This document shows, piece by piece, positions 6,663-13,108 of a stretch of DNA of 14,625 nt. Made by a program: the position numbers and the translations under genes. Origin of the DNA: CAZEZY01 sp964516635 (GTDB taxonomy: Bacteria > Pseudomonadota > Gammaproteobacteria > Burkholderiales > Burkholderiaceae_C); the NCBI GenBank assembly GCA_964516635.1, contig CAZEZY010000057.1, positions 1-14,625 on the forward strand, in the 5' to 3' direction. The notes under the pieces were generated by a model. That model ran no database searches. It was not told the origin of the DNA and was given only the letters and a program-made list of their open reading frames with translations. Positions within the stretch are counted from its first letter, which is position 1; each line of letters starts with the position of its first letter.

Positions 6663-7091
6663 GTGACGACCACAGGGGGAGCGCCCGACAAGGGCAGGCT
6701 GACGGCCGATCGGCCAGCCAGTACGAAACAGCAGGGCGATGCCGCCGAGGCCAAGGCCCTGCGCCATCTGCAGGCGTCCGGCCTGCGTCTGGTCAGGCGC
6801 AATTTTCACACGCCGGGCAGAGGTGGGGGCGAAATCGATCTCATCATGCAGACGGCGGATGGCACGCTGGTGTTTGTGGAGGTGCGCCAGCGCCGAGGTC
6901 TCGGGCATGGGGGCGCGCTGGCCAGTGTGAGCGCCGTCAAGCGGCGGCGCATTGTCTTTGCGGCCCGCCACTTTCTCATGCGATGGCCCCGTCTGCCCGC
7001 CTGCCGCTTTGACGTGGTGGCGGTGCAGGGCGAAGGCGATGCACAGGAGATCGTCTGGCTGCAAGGGGCTTTTGATGCCGATGGCCTCTGA
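6663..7091 (+). CDS. yraN: YraN family protein (UPF0102), endonuclease-like fold
   Basis: YraN is a small restriction-endonuclease-like protein of uncertain role, conserved beside diaA. With the GTG start at 6663 the product is 142 residues (E. coli about 131). Family motifs are TKQQGDAAEAKALRHL (21-36), GGGEIDLIM (54-62), FVEVRQRR (71-78) and the closing CRFDVVAV (114-121). Glu57, Asp59 and Glu73 form the nuclease-like acidic cluster; the usual E-x-K lysine is replaced by Arg75, as in E. coli. GAGAGG lies 6 nt before the GTG. An in-frame ATG at 6618 would add 15 residues and overlap rsmI; it has no better ribosome binding site. It is the first gene of the plus-strand cluster with diaA and dolP. 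Confidence 0.88.
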   Translation: MTTTGGAPDKGRLTADRPASTKQQGDAAEAKALRHLQASGLRLVRRNFHTPGRGGGEIDLIMQTADGTLVFVEVRQRRGLGHGGALASVSAVKRRRIVFAARHFLMRWPRLPACRFDVVAVQGEGDAQEIVWLQGAFDADGL

Positions 7092-7107
7092 GCCCGGGAA
7101 CCCGGGC
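7092..7107. other. GC-rich inverted repeat between yraN and diaA
   Basis: GCCCGGG (7092-7098), AA, CCCGGGC (7101-7107) begins at the last base of the yraN stop codon region. The 2-nt loop means only about five pairs would form in RNA. There is no T-run, so it is not an intrinsic terminator; it may act on mRNA stability or be chance. Confidence 0.45.
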
Positions 7108-7130
7108 GCGCGGGAAGGTATCATCCCTTC

Positions 7131-7739
7131 ATGCTTTTGCAACGCATCCAGCAGCATTTCATCGACAGCGCCGACCTGAAGTACCAGTGCGCGCCAAGCG
7201 TGGCCCCTCAGGTCGATGCGGCGGTGTCGGCGTTGCTGGCCTGCCTGACCGGAGGCGGCAAGGTGCTGGCCTGCGGCAGCGGGGCTTCGGCGGGGCAGGT
7301 GCAGTCTTTTGTGGCTTCACTGGTTGGTCGATTCGAACGCGAGCGCCCCGAACTGGCGGCGTTTGCGCTGGGTTCCAATGCGGCGGTGCTCACGGGACTG
7401 TACAACCTGTTCGAGGCCAGGTCGGTGTTTGGTCGGCAGGTGCGCGCCCTGGGCCTTCCAGGTGATGTGCTGCTGGTGGCCAGTACCCAGATCCAGTCGC
7501 CCGATCTTCTGGGGGCGGTGGAGGCTGCGCATGAGCGCGACATGGTGGTGATCGCCCTCTGCGGTGCCCGTCCGGGGCCGCTGGGGCAGATCCTGAAAGA
7601 CACCGATGTGCTCATCGGTGTGCCATCCGAGCGTCTGCCCAGGGTTTACGAGATCCATCAACTGGTGCTGCATTGCCTGTGTGATGGGCTGGACGTCCAG
7701 TTGCTGGGCGAAGATACCGAAACAGGAATGGAAGAATGA
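7131..7739 (+). CDS. diaA: DiaA-like SIS-domain protein with eroded sugar-binding motifs
   Basis: DiaA is a tetrameric SIS-domain protein that binds DnaA and promotes timely initiation at oriC; it resembles the phosphoheptose isomerase GmhA. The 202-residue length, the opening RIQQHFIDSADLK (5-17), VGRFERERPELAA (65-77), RQVRALGLPGDVLL (102-115) and HQLVLHCLCDGLD (176-188) all fit the DiaA/GmhA family. Odd features: the usual GNGGSAADAQHFAAE motif reads GSGASAGQVQSFVAS (49-63), losing the metal-ligand His and Glu; the sugar-phosphate loop STSGNS reads STQIQS (118-123); and the Gln near 173 is Tyr. Isomerase activity is therefore very unlikely, whereas DnaA binding need not be lost. GGGAAGG lies 12 nt before the ATG. 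The context yraN-diaA-dolP supports the name, and the stop overlaps the next start as ATGA. Confidence 0.85.
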   Translation: MLLQRIQQHFIDSADLKYQCAPSVAPQVDAAVSALLACLTGGGKVLACGSGASAGQVQSFVASLVGRFERERPELAAFALGSNAAVLTGLYNLFEARSVFGRQVRALGLPGDVLLVASTQIQSPDLLGAVEAAHERDMVVIALCGARPGPLGQILKDTDVLIGVPSERLPRVYEIHQLVLHCLCDGLDVQLLGEDTETGMEE

Positions 7740-8380
7740 TGAACAAGACTTGGAATTCGATCGGTCAATGGTCTGGGCGCATCCTGATCGCGACGGCGGC
7801 TGTGGCCGGCCTGTCAGCCTGCGCGCCCCTGGTCGTCGGGGGGGCCGTGGGCACGGGTGTGCTCGTGGCCACCGACCGCCGCACCTCGGGCGCCCAGCTG
7901 GAGGATCAGGGCATCGAGTTGCGGGCCGCTGCTCGCCTCCGCGACGAGTTGGGCAACCGTGCTCGCGTGAATGTGACCAGCTTCAACCGGCGCGTGCTCC
8001 TGACGGGTGATGTGTCCAGCGAAACCGACAAGGCGCTGGTGGTCCGCATCGTCTCGGCAGTCGAAAACGTGAGCCAGATTGTCGACGAACTGGGTATCCA
8101 GGGTTCGCCTTCCCTGACCGCGCGCTCCTCGGATGTGCTGGTCACGGCCCGCGTGAAGGCGGCCATGGTCGATGCCAAAGACCTGTTTGCCAATTCGATC
8201 AAGGTGGTGACCGAGCGTGGCACGGTGTATCTCATGGGGCGTGTGACGAAGCGGGAGGCCGATCGCGCGACCGAAGTCACCCGCAGCATCCCCGGTGTTC
8301 AGCGTGTGGTTCGCGTGTTTGAGACCATCACGGAAGAAGAGCTGGCTCGCATCCAGCCCCGGCAGACCCCGGCCAACTGA
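7736..8380 (+). CDS. dolP: Dual BON-domain outer-membrane lipoprotein (DolP/YraP)
   Basis: The 214-residue protein has a signal peptide ending in a lipobox, LSAC with Cys29 as the lipidation site, and then a hydrophobic Gly/Val-rich stretch (31-46). Two BON domains follow at about 56-122 and 131-200, each with the Gly-Val-hydrophobic strand pattern (VLLTGDV, 87-93; VYLMGRV, 164-170). The C-terminus is a short polar tail. E. coli DolP (YraP, 191 residues) is an outer-membrane lipoprotein that binds anionic phospholipid, supports envelope integrity and sits directly after diaA, as here. The start overlaps the diaA stop by 4 bp (ATGA), with GGAATGGAAGA just upstream; a second ATG at 7739 is an equal alternative. 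It is convergent with the next gene across a 5-bp gap and no terminator is visible. Confidence 0.9.
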   Translation: MMNKTWNSIGQWSGRILIATAAVAGLSACAPLVVGGAVGTGVLVATDRRTSGAQLEDQGIELRAAARLRDELGNRARVNVTSFNRRVLLTGDVSSETDKALVVRIVSAVENVSQIVDELGIQGSPSLTARSSDVLVTARVKAAMVDAKDLFANSIKVVTERGTVYLMGRVTKREADRATEVTRSIPGVQRVVRVFETITEEELARIQPRQTPAN

Positions 8381-8385
8381 TAGGT

Positions 8386-9297
8386 TCAGCGCAATCGGCG
8401 GACGAGGCTGGAGGTGTCCCAGCGGCCACCTCCCAGATGCTGGATGTCGGCATAGAACTGATCGACCAGGGCGGTGACGGGTAGACGGGAGCCATTTCGC
8501 TTGGCCTCTTCGAGGACCAGCCCCAGGTCTTTGCGCATCCAGTCGACGGCAAAGCCGAAGTCGAACTGATCGGCCACCATGGTTTTGCCCCGGTTGTCGA
8601 GCTGCCAGCTCTGGGCCGCGCCTTTGCCGATCACGTCGAGCACCTGAGTCATGTCGAGGCCGGCGTTCTCGCCGAACGCAATCGCCTCACTCAGCCCCTG
8701 GACCAGCCCGGCAATGCAGATCTGATTCACCATTTTGGTGAGCTGACCCGATCCACTGGGGCCCATGAGGGTGAAAGCACGGGCAAACGCCATGGCCACT
8801 GGCTTCACGCGATCGAAAACGGCGGAGTCACCACCGCACATCACCGTGAGCAGCCCGTTCTGGGCGCCAGCCTGCCCGCCCGATACGGGCGCGTCGATGA
8901 AATGCAGGCCCTTTGCCTGGGCCGCCGCATAGAGCTCGCGAGCCACTTCGGCCGAGGCGGTGGTGTGGTCCACCAGCACGGCGTGGGGTTTCATGCCGGC
9001 CATGGCGCCCGCGTCACCCAGGGTCACGGCACGCAGGTCGTCGTCATTGCCCACACAGCAGAACACCACATCGGCGTCTTGTGCAGCCTCCCTGGGGGTC
9101 CGAGCACTTTGTGCGCCCTGAGCAGCAAAAGCCTGAACGAAAGCATCGGCCTTGACCGGGTTCCGGTTGTAGACCGTGACCCGGTGGCCAGCCAGGGCCA
9201 GGTGGCCGGCCATGGGAAAACCCATCACGCCCAGGCCGATGAAGGCCACGGAAGCAGGTGGACAAGGTTCGTAGGTTCTGGGGTTGACGACGAGCAT
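8386..9297 (-). CDS. NAD(P)-dependent 3-hydroxyisobutyrate dehydrogenase-family oxidoreductase
   Basis: The 303-residue protein belongs to the beta-hydroxyacid dehydrogenase family (3-hydroxyisobutyrate dehydrogenase, tartronate semialdehyde reductase GarR/GlxR and relatives). The Rossmann fingerprint GLGVMG is at 21-26, substrate-binding DAPVSGGQAGAQNG at 135-148, the catalytic Lys188 in GSGQLTKMVNQI with Asn191, and FAVDWMRKDLGL at 249-260 in the all-helical C-terminal domain. Asn44-Arg45 after the second strand suggests NADP preference, since it replaces the acidic residue typical of NAD enzymes. The start at 9297 has no Shine-Dalgarno and lies 13 bp after the pilU stop, so translation may depend on read-through from pilU. 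No valine- or glyoxylate-pathway genes are nearby, so the substrate cannot be assigned. The 14 or so residues before the core are longer than usual; a GTG at codon 17 would be too late. Confidence 0.88.
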   Translation of the reverse strand: MLVVNPRTYEPCPPASVAFIGLGVMGFPMAGHLALAGHRVTVYNRNPVKADAFVQAFAAQGAQSARTPREAAQDADVVFCCVGNDDDLRAVTLGDAGAMAGMKPHAVLVDHTTASAEVARELYAAAQAKGLHFIDAPVSGGQAGAQNGLLTVMCGGDSAVFDRVKPVAMAFARAFTLMGPSGSGQLTKMVNQICIAGLVQGLSEAIAFGENAGLDMTQVLDVIGKGAAQSWQLDNRGKTMVADQFDFGFAVDWMRKDLGLVLEEAKRNGSRLPVTALVDQFYADIQHLGGGRWDTSSLVRRLR

Positions 9298-9310
9298 GAG
9301 GTGGGCGGGT

Positions 9311-10447
9311 TCAGAGCAGGGTCAGGTGTTCCGTGCCTGCGGCCAGGTCGGTGGAACGGGCACGCTGACTGTGGAGCTTGATGTTGAGCTTGAGGTCGTT
9401 TTGAGAGTCGGCGTTGCGGATTGCGTCCTCGTATGAGATGAGTCCCGATTCGAACGCATCGAAGAGGGCTTGGTCAAAGGTCTGCATGCCCACCTCCCGA
9501 CTTTTCTTCATGGTTTCCTTGATTTCGTAGACTTCGCCATTCATGATCTGGTCGGCGATGAGGGTGCTGTGTAACAGGATTTCCACGATGGCGTAGCGGC
9601 CCTTGCCGTCCAGACGGGGCAGCAGGCGCTGGGCCACCATACCCTTGAGGTTCAGCGAAAGATCCTTCAGGACCTGGGCATGGGTCTCTTCGGGGAAGAA
9701 GTTGATGATCCGCTCCATGGCCTGGTTGGCGCTGTTGGCGTGAAGCGTGGCCAGGCACAGGTGGCCGGTTTCGGAGAACGAGATCGCGTGCTGCATGGAT
9801 TCGCGGTCGCGGATCTCGCCCATCAGGATCACGTTGGGGGCTTGGCGCAGGGAGTTCTTCAGGGCGATCTCCCAGCCGTCGGTGTCCAGACCCACCTCGC
9901 GCTGGGTGACGATGCAGTTCTTGTGCTGGTGCACGAATTCGACCGGGTCCTCGATGGTGACGATGTGATCGTGGGTGTTCTCGTTGCGCCAGTCCACCAT
10001 GGCGGCGAGTGTGGTGGATTTCCCCGCGCCAGTTCCGCCCACCAGGATGCAGATGCCCCGCTTGGCCAGCGCCAAGTTTTTGAGCACATGTGGCAGGCCC
10101 AGTTCGTCCACGGACGGGATTTTGGAGGGAATGGTCCTCATGACCAGACCCACCTTGCCCATCTGCACAAAGGCGTTGACCCGGAACCTGCCAATGCCAA
10201 CCGGGGCTATGGCGAAGTTGCATTCCTTGGCCCGCTCAAATTCTGCCGACAGCTTGTCGTTCATGATGGCACGAGCCAGCGCCTGGGTGTGCTGCCCGCT
10301 GAGGGGTTGGGGCGAAACCTTGGTGATTTTCCCGTCCACCTTGATGGCCGGCGGGAAATCGGCGGTCAGGAACAGGTCGCTGCCATTGCGACTCACCAGA
10401 AGCTTGAGCAGGTCGTTGATAAAGTTGCTGGCTTGATCGCGTTCCAT
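9311..10447 (-). CDS. pilU: Type IV pilus retraction ATPase PilU
   Basis: PilU is the accessory hexameric retraction motor that works with PilT at the inner-membrane base of the type IV pilus. The 378 residues match family length. The N-terminal PAS-like domain (about 1-115) is followed by the RecA-like domain: Walker A GGTGAGKST (137-145), the Asp box VTIEDPVEF (163-171), Walker B ILMGEIRD (207-214) and the His box GHLCLATLH (228-236). The family's longer C-terminal tail runs from about 345. The PilT-type AIRNLI motif is replaced by STLIADQI, which separates it from PilT. AAGGA lies 8 nt before the ATG. The gene follows pilT by 30 bp on the same strand, the usual arrangement, and is likely co-transcribed. 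Confidence 0.96.
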   Translation of the reverse strand: MERDQASNFINDLLKLLVSRNGSDLFLTADFPPAIKVDGKITKVSPQPLSGQHTQALARAIMNDKLSAEFERAKECNFAIAPVGIGRFRVNAFVQMGKVGLVMRTIPSKIPSVDELGLPHVLKNLALAKRGICILVGGTGAGKSTTLAAMVDWRNENTHDHIVTIEDPVEFVHQHKNCIVTQREVGLDTDGWEIALKNSLRQAPNVILMGEIRDRESMQHAISFSETGHLCLATLHANSANQAMERIINFFPEETHAQVLKDLSLNLKGMVAQRLLPRLDGKGRYAIVEILLHSTLIADQIMNGEVYEIKETMKKSREVGMQTFDQALFDAFESGLISYEDAIRNADSQNDLKLNIKLHSQRARSTDLAAGTEHLTLL

Positions 10448-10477
10448 GAAGCGATTCCTTCCGTGAAGATGGGCCGT

Positions 10478-11521
10478 TCAGGCGGGAAAGTTGTCGGGGA
10501 TCTTGGCCTTGGCACGGGCGTGCGCCGAGGCAACCACGTTGCGACGGACCAGATCCATCAGCCCCTGGTCGAGCGTTTGCATCCCGAAGCTGTTTCCAGT
10601 CTGAATGGCGGAGTACATCTGGGCGATCTTGTTCTCGCGGATCAGGTTGCGAATCGCCGGGGTACCCAGCATGATTTCATGCGCGGCCACCTGGCCGTTG
10701 CCGTCCATGGTTTTCATGAGCGTCTGGGAGATCACCGCCACCAGGGACTCCGACAGCATGGCGCGCACCATTTCCTTTTCTTCAGGAGGGAACACGTCCA
10801 CGATGCGGTCGATGGTCTTGGCCGCACTGGAGGTGTGCAAGGTGCCAAACACCAGATGTCCGGTTTCAGCGGCGGTCAATGCCAGGCGGATGGTCTCAAG
10901 ATCGCGCAACTCGCCCACCATAATGGCGTCCGGGTCTTCACGCAAAGCCGATCGCAGGGCATTGGTGAAGCTCAACGTCATGGGCCCGACCTCGCGCTGG
11001 TTGATCAGGCACTTCTTGGAGTCGTGCACGAATTCGATGGGATCTTCGATGGTCAAGATATGACCGAACTCGTGCTCGTTGCGGTGGTTGATCATCGCCG
11101 CCAGGGTGGTCGATTTGCCCGAACCGGTCGGGCCGGTCACCAGCACGAGGCCACGCGGCTTGAGCGACAGTTCGCCAAAGATCTTCGGGCAGTTGAGATC
11201 TTCCAGCGAGCGGATCTTGGACGGAATGGTCCGGAACACCGCCGCCGCCCCGCGCATCTGATTGAATGCATTCACCCGGAAGCGGGCCAGACCATCGATT
11301 TCGAACGAGAAATCCACTTCCAGGAATTCCTCGTATTGTTTGCGCTGCTGGTCCGTCATGATGTCGTACACCATGGCATGCACCTGCTTGTGATCCAGCG
11401 GCTCCACGTTGATGCGGCGCACATCGCCGTGGACCCGTATCATGGGTGGCAGTCCGGCCGACAGGTGCAGGTCCGAGGCCTTCTGTTTGGTGCTGAATGC
11501 CAGCAGCTGTGTGATGTCCAT
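10478..11521 (-). CDS. pilT: Type IV pilus retraction ATPase PilT
   Basis: PilT is the main motor that disassembles the type IV pilus and drives twitching motility and DNA uptake. The 347 residues match the family. The N-terminal domain begins MDITQLLAFSTKQKASDLHL. Walker A GPTGSGKST is at 130-138, the Asp box LTIEDPIEF at 156-164, Walker B IMVGELRD at 200-207, the His box GHLVFGTLH at 221-229, and the PilT-specific AIRNLIRE at 289-296, needed for retraction. AGGA lies 6 nt before the ATG. It is divergent from yggS with only 32 bp between starts, an arrangement also found in Pseudomonas. Its promoter must lie in this gap or inside yggS. The gap holds an FNR/CRP-like dyad. Confidence 0.97.
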   Translation of the reverse strand: MDITQLLAFSTKQKASDLHLSAGLPPMIRVHGDVRRINVEPLDHKQVHAMVYDIMTDQQRKQYEEFLEVDFSFEIDGLARFRVNAFNQMRGAAAVFRTIPSKIRSLEDLNCPKIFGELSLKPRGLVLVTGPTGSGKSTTLAAMINHRNEHEFGHILTIEDPIEFVHDSKKCLINQREVGPMTLSFTNALRSALREDPDAIMVGELRDLETIRLALTAAETGHLVFGTLHTSSAAKTIDRIVDVFPPEEKEMVRAMLSESLVAVISQTLMKTMDGNGQVAAHEIMLGTPAIRNLIRENKIAQMYSAIQTGNSFGMQTLDQGLMDLVRRNVVASAHARAKAKIPDNFPA

Positions 11522-11529
11522 CCCGTTTC

Positions 11530-11543
11530 CTGATCCAGATCAA
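11530..11543. promoter_or_regulatory. FNR/CRP-like dyad between pilT and yggS
   Basis: CTGAT-CCAG-ATCAA matches the FNR/ANR consensus TTGAT-N4-ATCAA at 9 of 10 fixed positions. It sits inside the 32-bp gap, 9 bp from the pilT start and 11 bp from the yggS start. That is very close to both start codons, so it could work only as an operator over a promoter with a very short leader, or as a repressing site. No FNR-type regulator gene is in the window. Confidence 0.35.
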
Positions 11544-11553
11544 ATGTTCCATT

Positions 11554-12270
11554 ATGGCAACGATTTCCCACAATCTCCAGCTGGTTCGCGAGCGCATGCA
11601 GCACGCCTGCCAGCGCTGGGGCAGATCCGCTGCTGACGTGCAGCTGCTGGCGGTGTCCAAAACCTTCCCGGCCGAGGCGGTGCGAGAGGCCGTTGCGGCG
11701 GGGCAGAGGGCCTTTGGCGAGAACTATGTCCAGGAGGGTGTCGACAAGATCCGGGCCTTGCGAGCCCAGGGACTCACGGGGCTGGCGTGGCACTGCATCG
11801 GGCCCTTGCAGAGCAACAAGACCCGGTTGGTGGCCGAGCATTTCGACTGGGTTCACACCCTTGACCGGCTCAAGGTGGCGCAGCGCCTGAACGAGCAGCG
11901 GCCAGCCACCCTGCCGCCTTTGCAGGTGTGTCTGCAGGTGAACGTCGATGGCGGCGCCACCAAATCGGGCGTCTCACCAGCCGAGCTTCTGCCGCTGGCC
12001 GAGGCGGTGGCGGCGTTGCCACGGCTGAGACTCAGAGGGATCATGTGCATCCCCGAGCCCGTGGAGGACTTTGACCAGGCCCGGCAGGTGTTCGGGCAGG
12101 TGCACGATGCCTTCCTGGGTTTGCAGCAGGCCGGCCTGGCCGTCGATACGTTGTCGATGGGCATGAGCGACGACATGGAGGCGGCCATTGCCGCCGGAAG
12201 CACCCTGGTGCGTGTGGGACGTGCCATTTTTGGCCACCGGCCTCCAAAGGACACGCATGAAGCTGCCTGA
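11554..12270 (+). CDS. yggS: YggS family PLP homeostasis protein (PLPBP)
   Basis: A cytosolic, single-domain TIM-barrel protein that binds pyridoxal 5'-phosphate without known catalysis and buffers vitamin B6, affecting amino-acid and keto-acid pools. The 238 residues match the family. PLP forms a Schiff base with Lys36 in AVSKT (33-37). GENYVQE is at 55-61, WHCIGPLQSNKT at 79-90, SMGMSDDMEAAI at 201-212, and the phosphate-binding GSTLVRVGRAIFG at 215-227. No Shine-Dalgarno is visible before the ATG at 11554, but that is the only start compatible with the family N-terminus; the leader must be short given the 32-bp gap to the divergent pilT. The gene overlaps the following aldolase gene by 14 bp, so the two are translationally linked. 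Confidence 0.96.
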   Translation: MATISHNLQLVRERMQHACQRWGRSAADVQLLAVSKTFPAEAVREAVAAGQRAFGENYVQEGVDKIRALRAQGLTGLAWHCIGPLQSNKTRLVAEHFDWVHTLDRLKVAQRLNEQRPATLPPLQVCLQVNVDGGATKSGVSPAELLPLAEAVAALPRLRLRGIMCIPEPVEDFDQARQVFGQVHDAFLGLQQAGLAVDTLSMGMSDDMEAAIAAGSTLVRVGRAIFGHRPPKDTHEAA

Positions 12271-13108
12271 GAACCGTTTTCTGACCGGGTTGCGCAGCGG
12301 GACACCCCAGATCGGGCTGTGGCTCGGTCTGGCCGACCGCTATGCGGCCGAAATCCTGGGTGGCGTGGGCTACGACTGGCTGCTGATCGATGGTGAGCAT
12401 GCGCCGAACGACCTGCGCAGCACCCTCGGGCAGTTGCAGGCCGTGGCCAGTGCCTCGCTGGTGTTGCCGCCCGGCCAACCACCCTCCCATCCCGTGGTGC
12501 GTGTGCCCGTGGGTCACGGTGAGGTGGGCACGGCCCTGATCAAGCAGTACCTGGACATTGGTGCCCAGACGCTGCTGGTGCCGATGGTGGACACGCCGGA
12601 GCAGGCCGCCCATGTGGTGCGCGCTGCCAAGTACCCGCCCGAGGGCGTTCGAGGCATGGGGGCGGCGCTGGCCCGGGCATCACGCTGGCAGGCCTACCCC
12701 GATTACGTCCACGAAGCCAATTCGCAGGTGGCGGTGCTGGTGCAGGCCGAAACCATCGAAGCCATCCGGCATCTGGATGCGATGGCGGCCACGCCCGGGG
12801 TGGATGGCGTGTTCATCGGCCCGGCCGACCTGAGTGCCAGCATGGGCCATGTGGGCCAGCCCGGACACCCGGCGGTGCAGTCGGTCATTCTGGATGCCAT
12901 TGCACGGATCCGTCTCGCGGGCAAGGCCCCCGGGATTCTGGCGAGCGACCGGCAGCAGGCGCGGACCTACCTGGCCGCCGGTGCGGTTTTTGTGGCGGTG
13001 GGGGTGGACACGTCGCTGCTGACGGGCGCGGCGCGAGCCCTGCTGGCCGACTTCAGGCGTCCTCAGGCAGCGCCTGCAGAGCCGCCTCGAGAGCTTCCTC
13101 GGTCGTGA
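12257..13108 (+). CDS. HpcH/HpaI-family class II aldolase
   Basis: Metal-dependent pyruvate aldolases of this family cleave 4-hydroxy-2-oxoheptanedioate (HpaI), 2-keto-3-deoxyrhamnonate (YfaU) or related 2-oxo acids. The 283-residue product has WLLIDGEHAPND (41-52, catalytic His48), Arg82 after SHPV, Gln163 and Glu165 in VQAET, GPADLSASMG with Asp191 (metal ligand), and FVAVGVDTSLL (245-255). Two oddities are a loop of about ten extra residues (SASLVLPPGQP, 65-75) before the conserved SHPVVR, and a Pro/Arg-rich tail (267-283) encoded in the overlap with sulP. AAAGGA lies 5 nt before the ATG at 12257, inside the end of yggS; the frame is open upstream to 12188 but that is not aldolase-like. 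No homoprotocatechuate pathway genes are nearby, so the substrate is unassigned. Confidence 0.88.
   Translation: MKLPENRFLTGLRSGTPQIGLWLGLADRYAAEILGGVGYDWLLIDGEHAPNDLRSTLGQLQAVASASLVLPPGQPPSHPVVRVPVGHGEVGTALIKQYLDIGAQTLLVPMVDTPEQAAHVVRAAKYPPEGVRGMGAALARASRWQAYPDYVHEANSQVAVLVQAETIEAIRHLDAMAATPGVDGVFIGPADLSASMGHVGQPGHPAVQSVILDAIARIRLAGKAPGILASDRQQARTYLAAGAVFVAVGVDTSLLTGAARALLADFRRPQAAPAEPPRELPRS

Noticed and set aside
6662..6802. Upstream extension of the rsmI frame to an ATG at 6802
   Set aside because: The extra 47 residues are Arg/Ala-rich, unlike RsmI, and lie opposite the yraN coding sequence.
9680..11533. A 617-codon open frame on the plus strand, antisense to pilT and pilU and spanning both genes
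   Set aside because: Both pil genes have complete motifs and ribosome binding sites on the minus strand. Long stop-free antisense frames are expected where GC-rich codon use avoids TTA, CTA and TCA codons. The product is His/Gly/Gln-rich with no recognisable domain.
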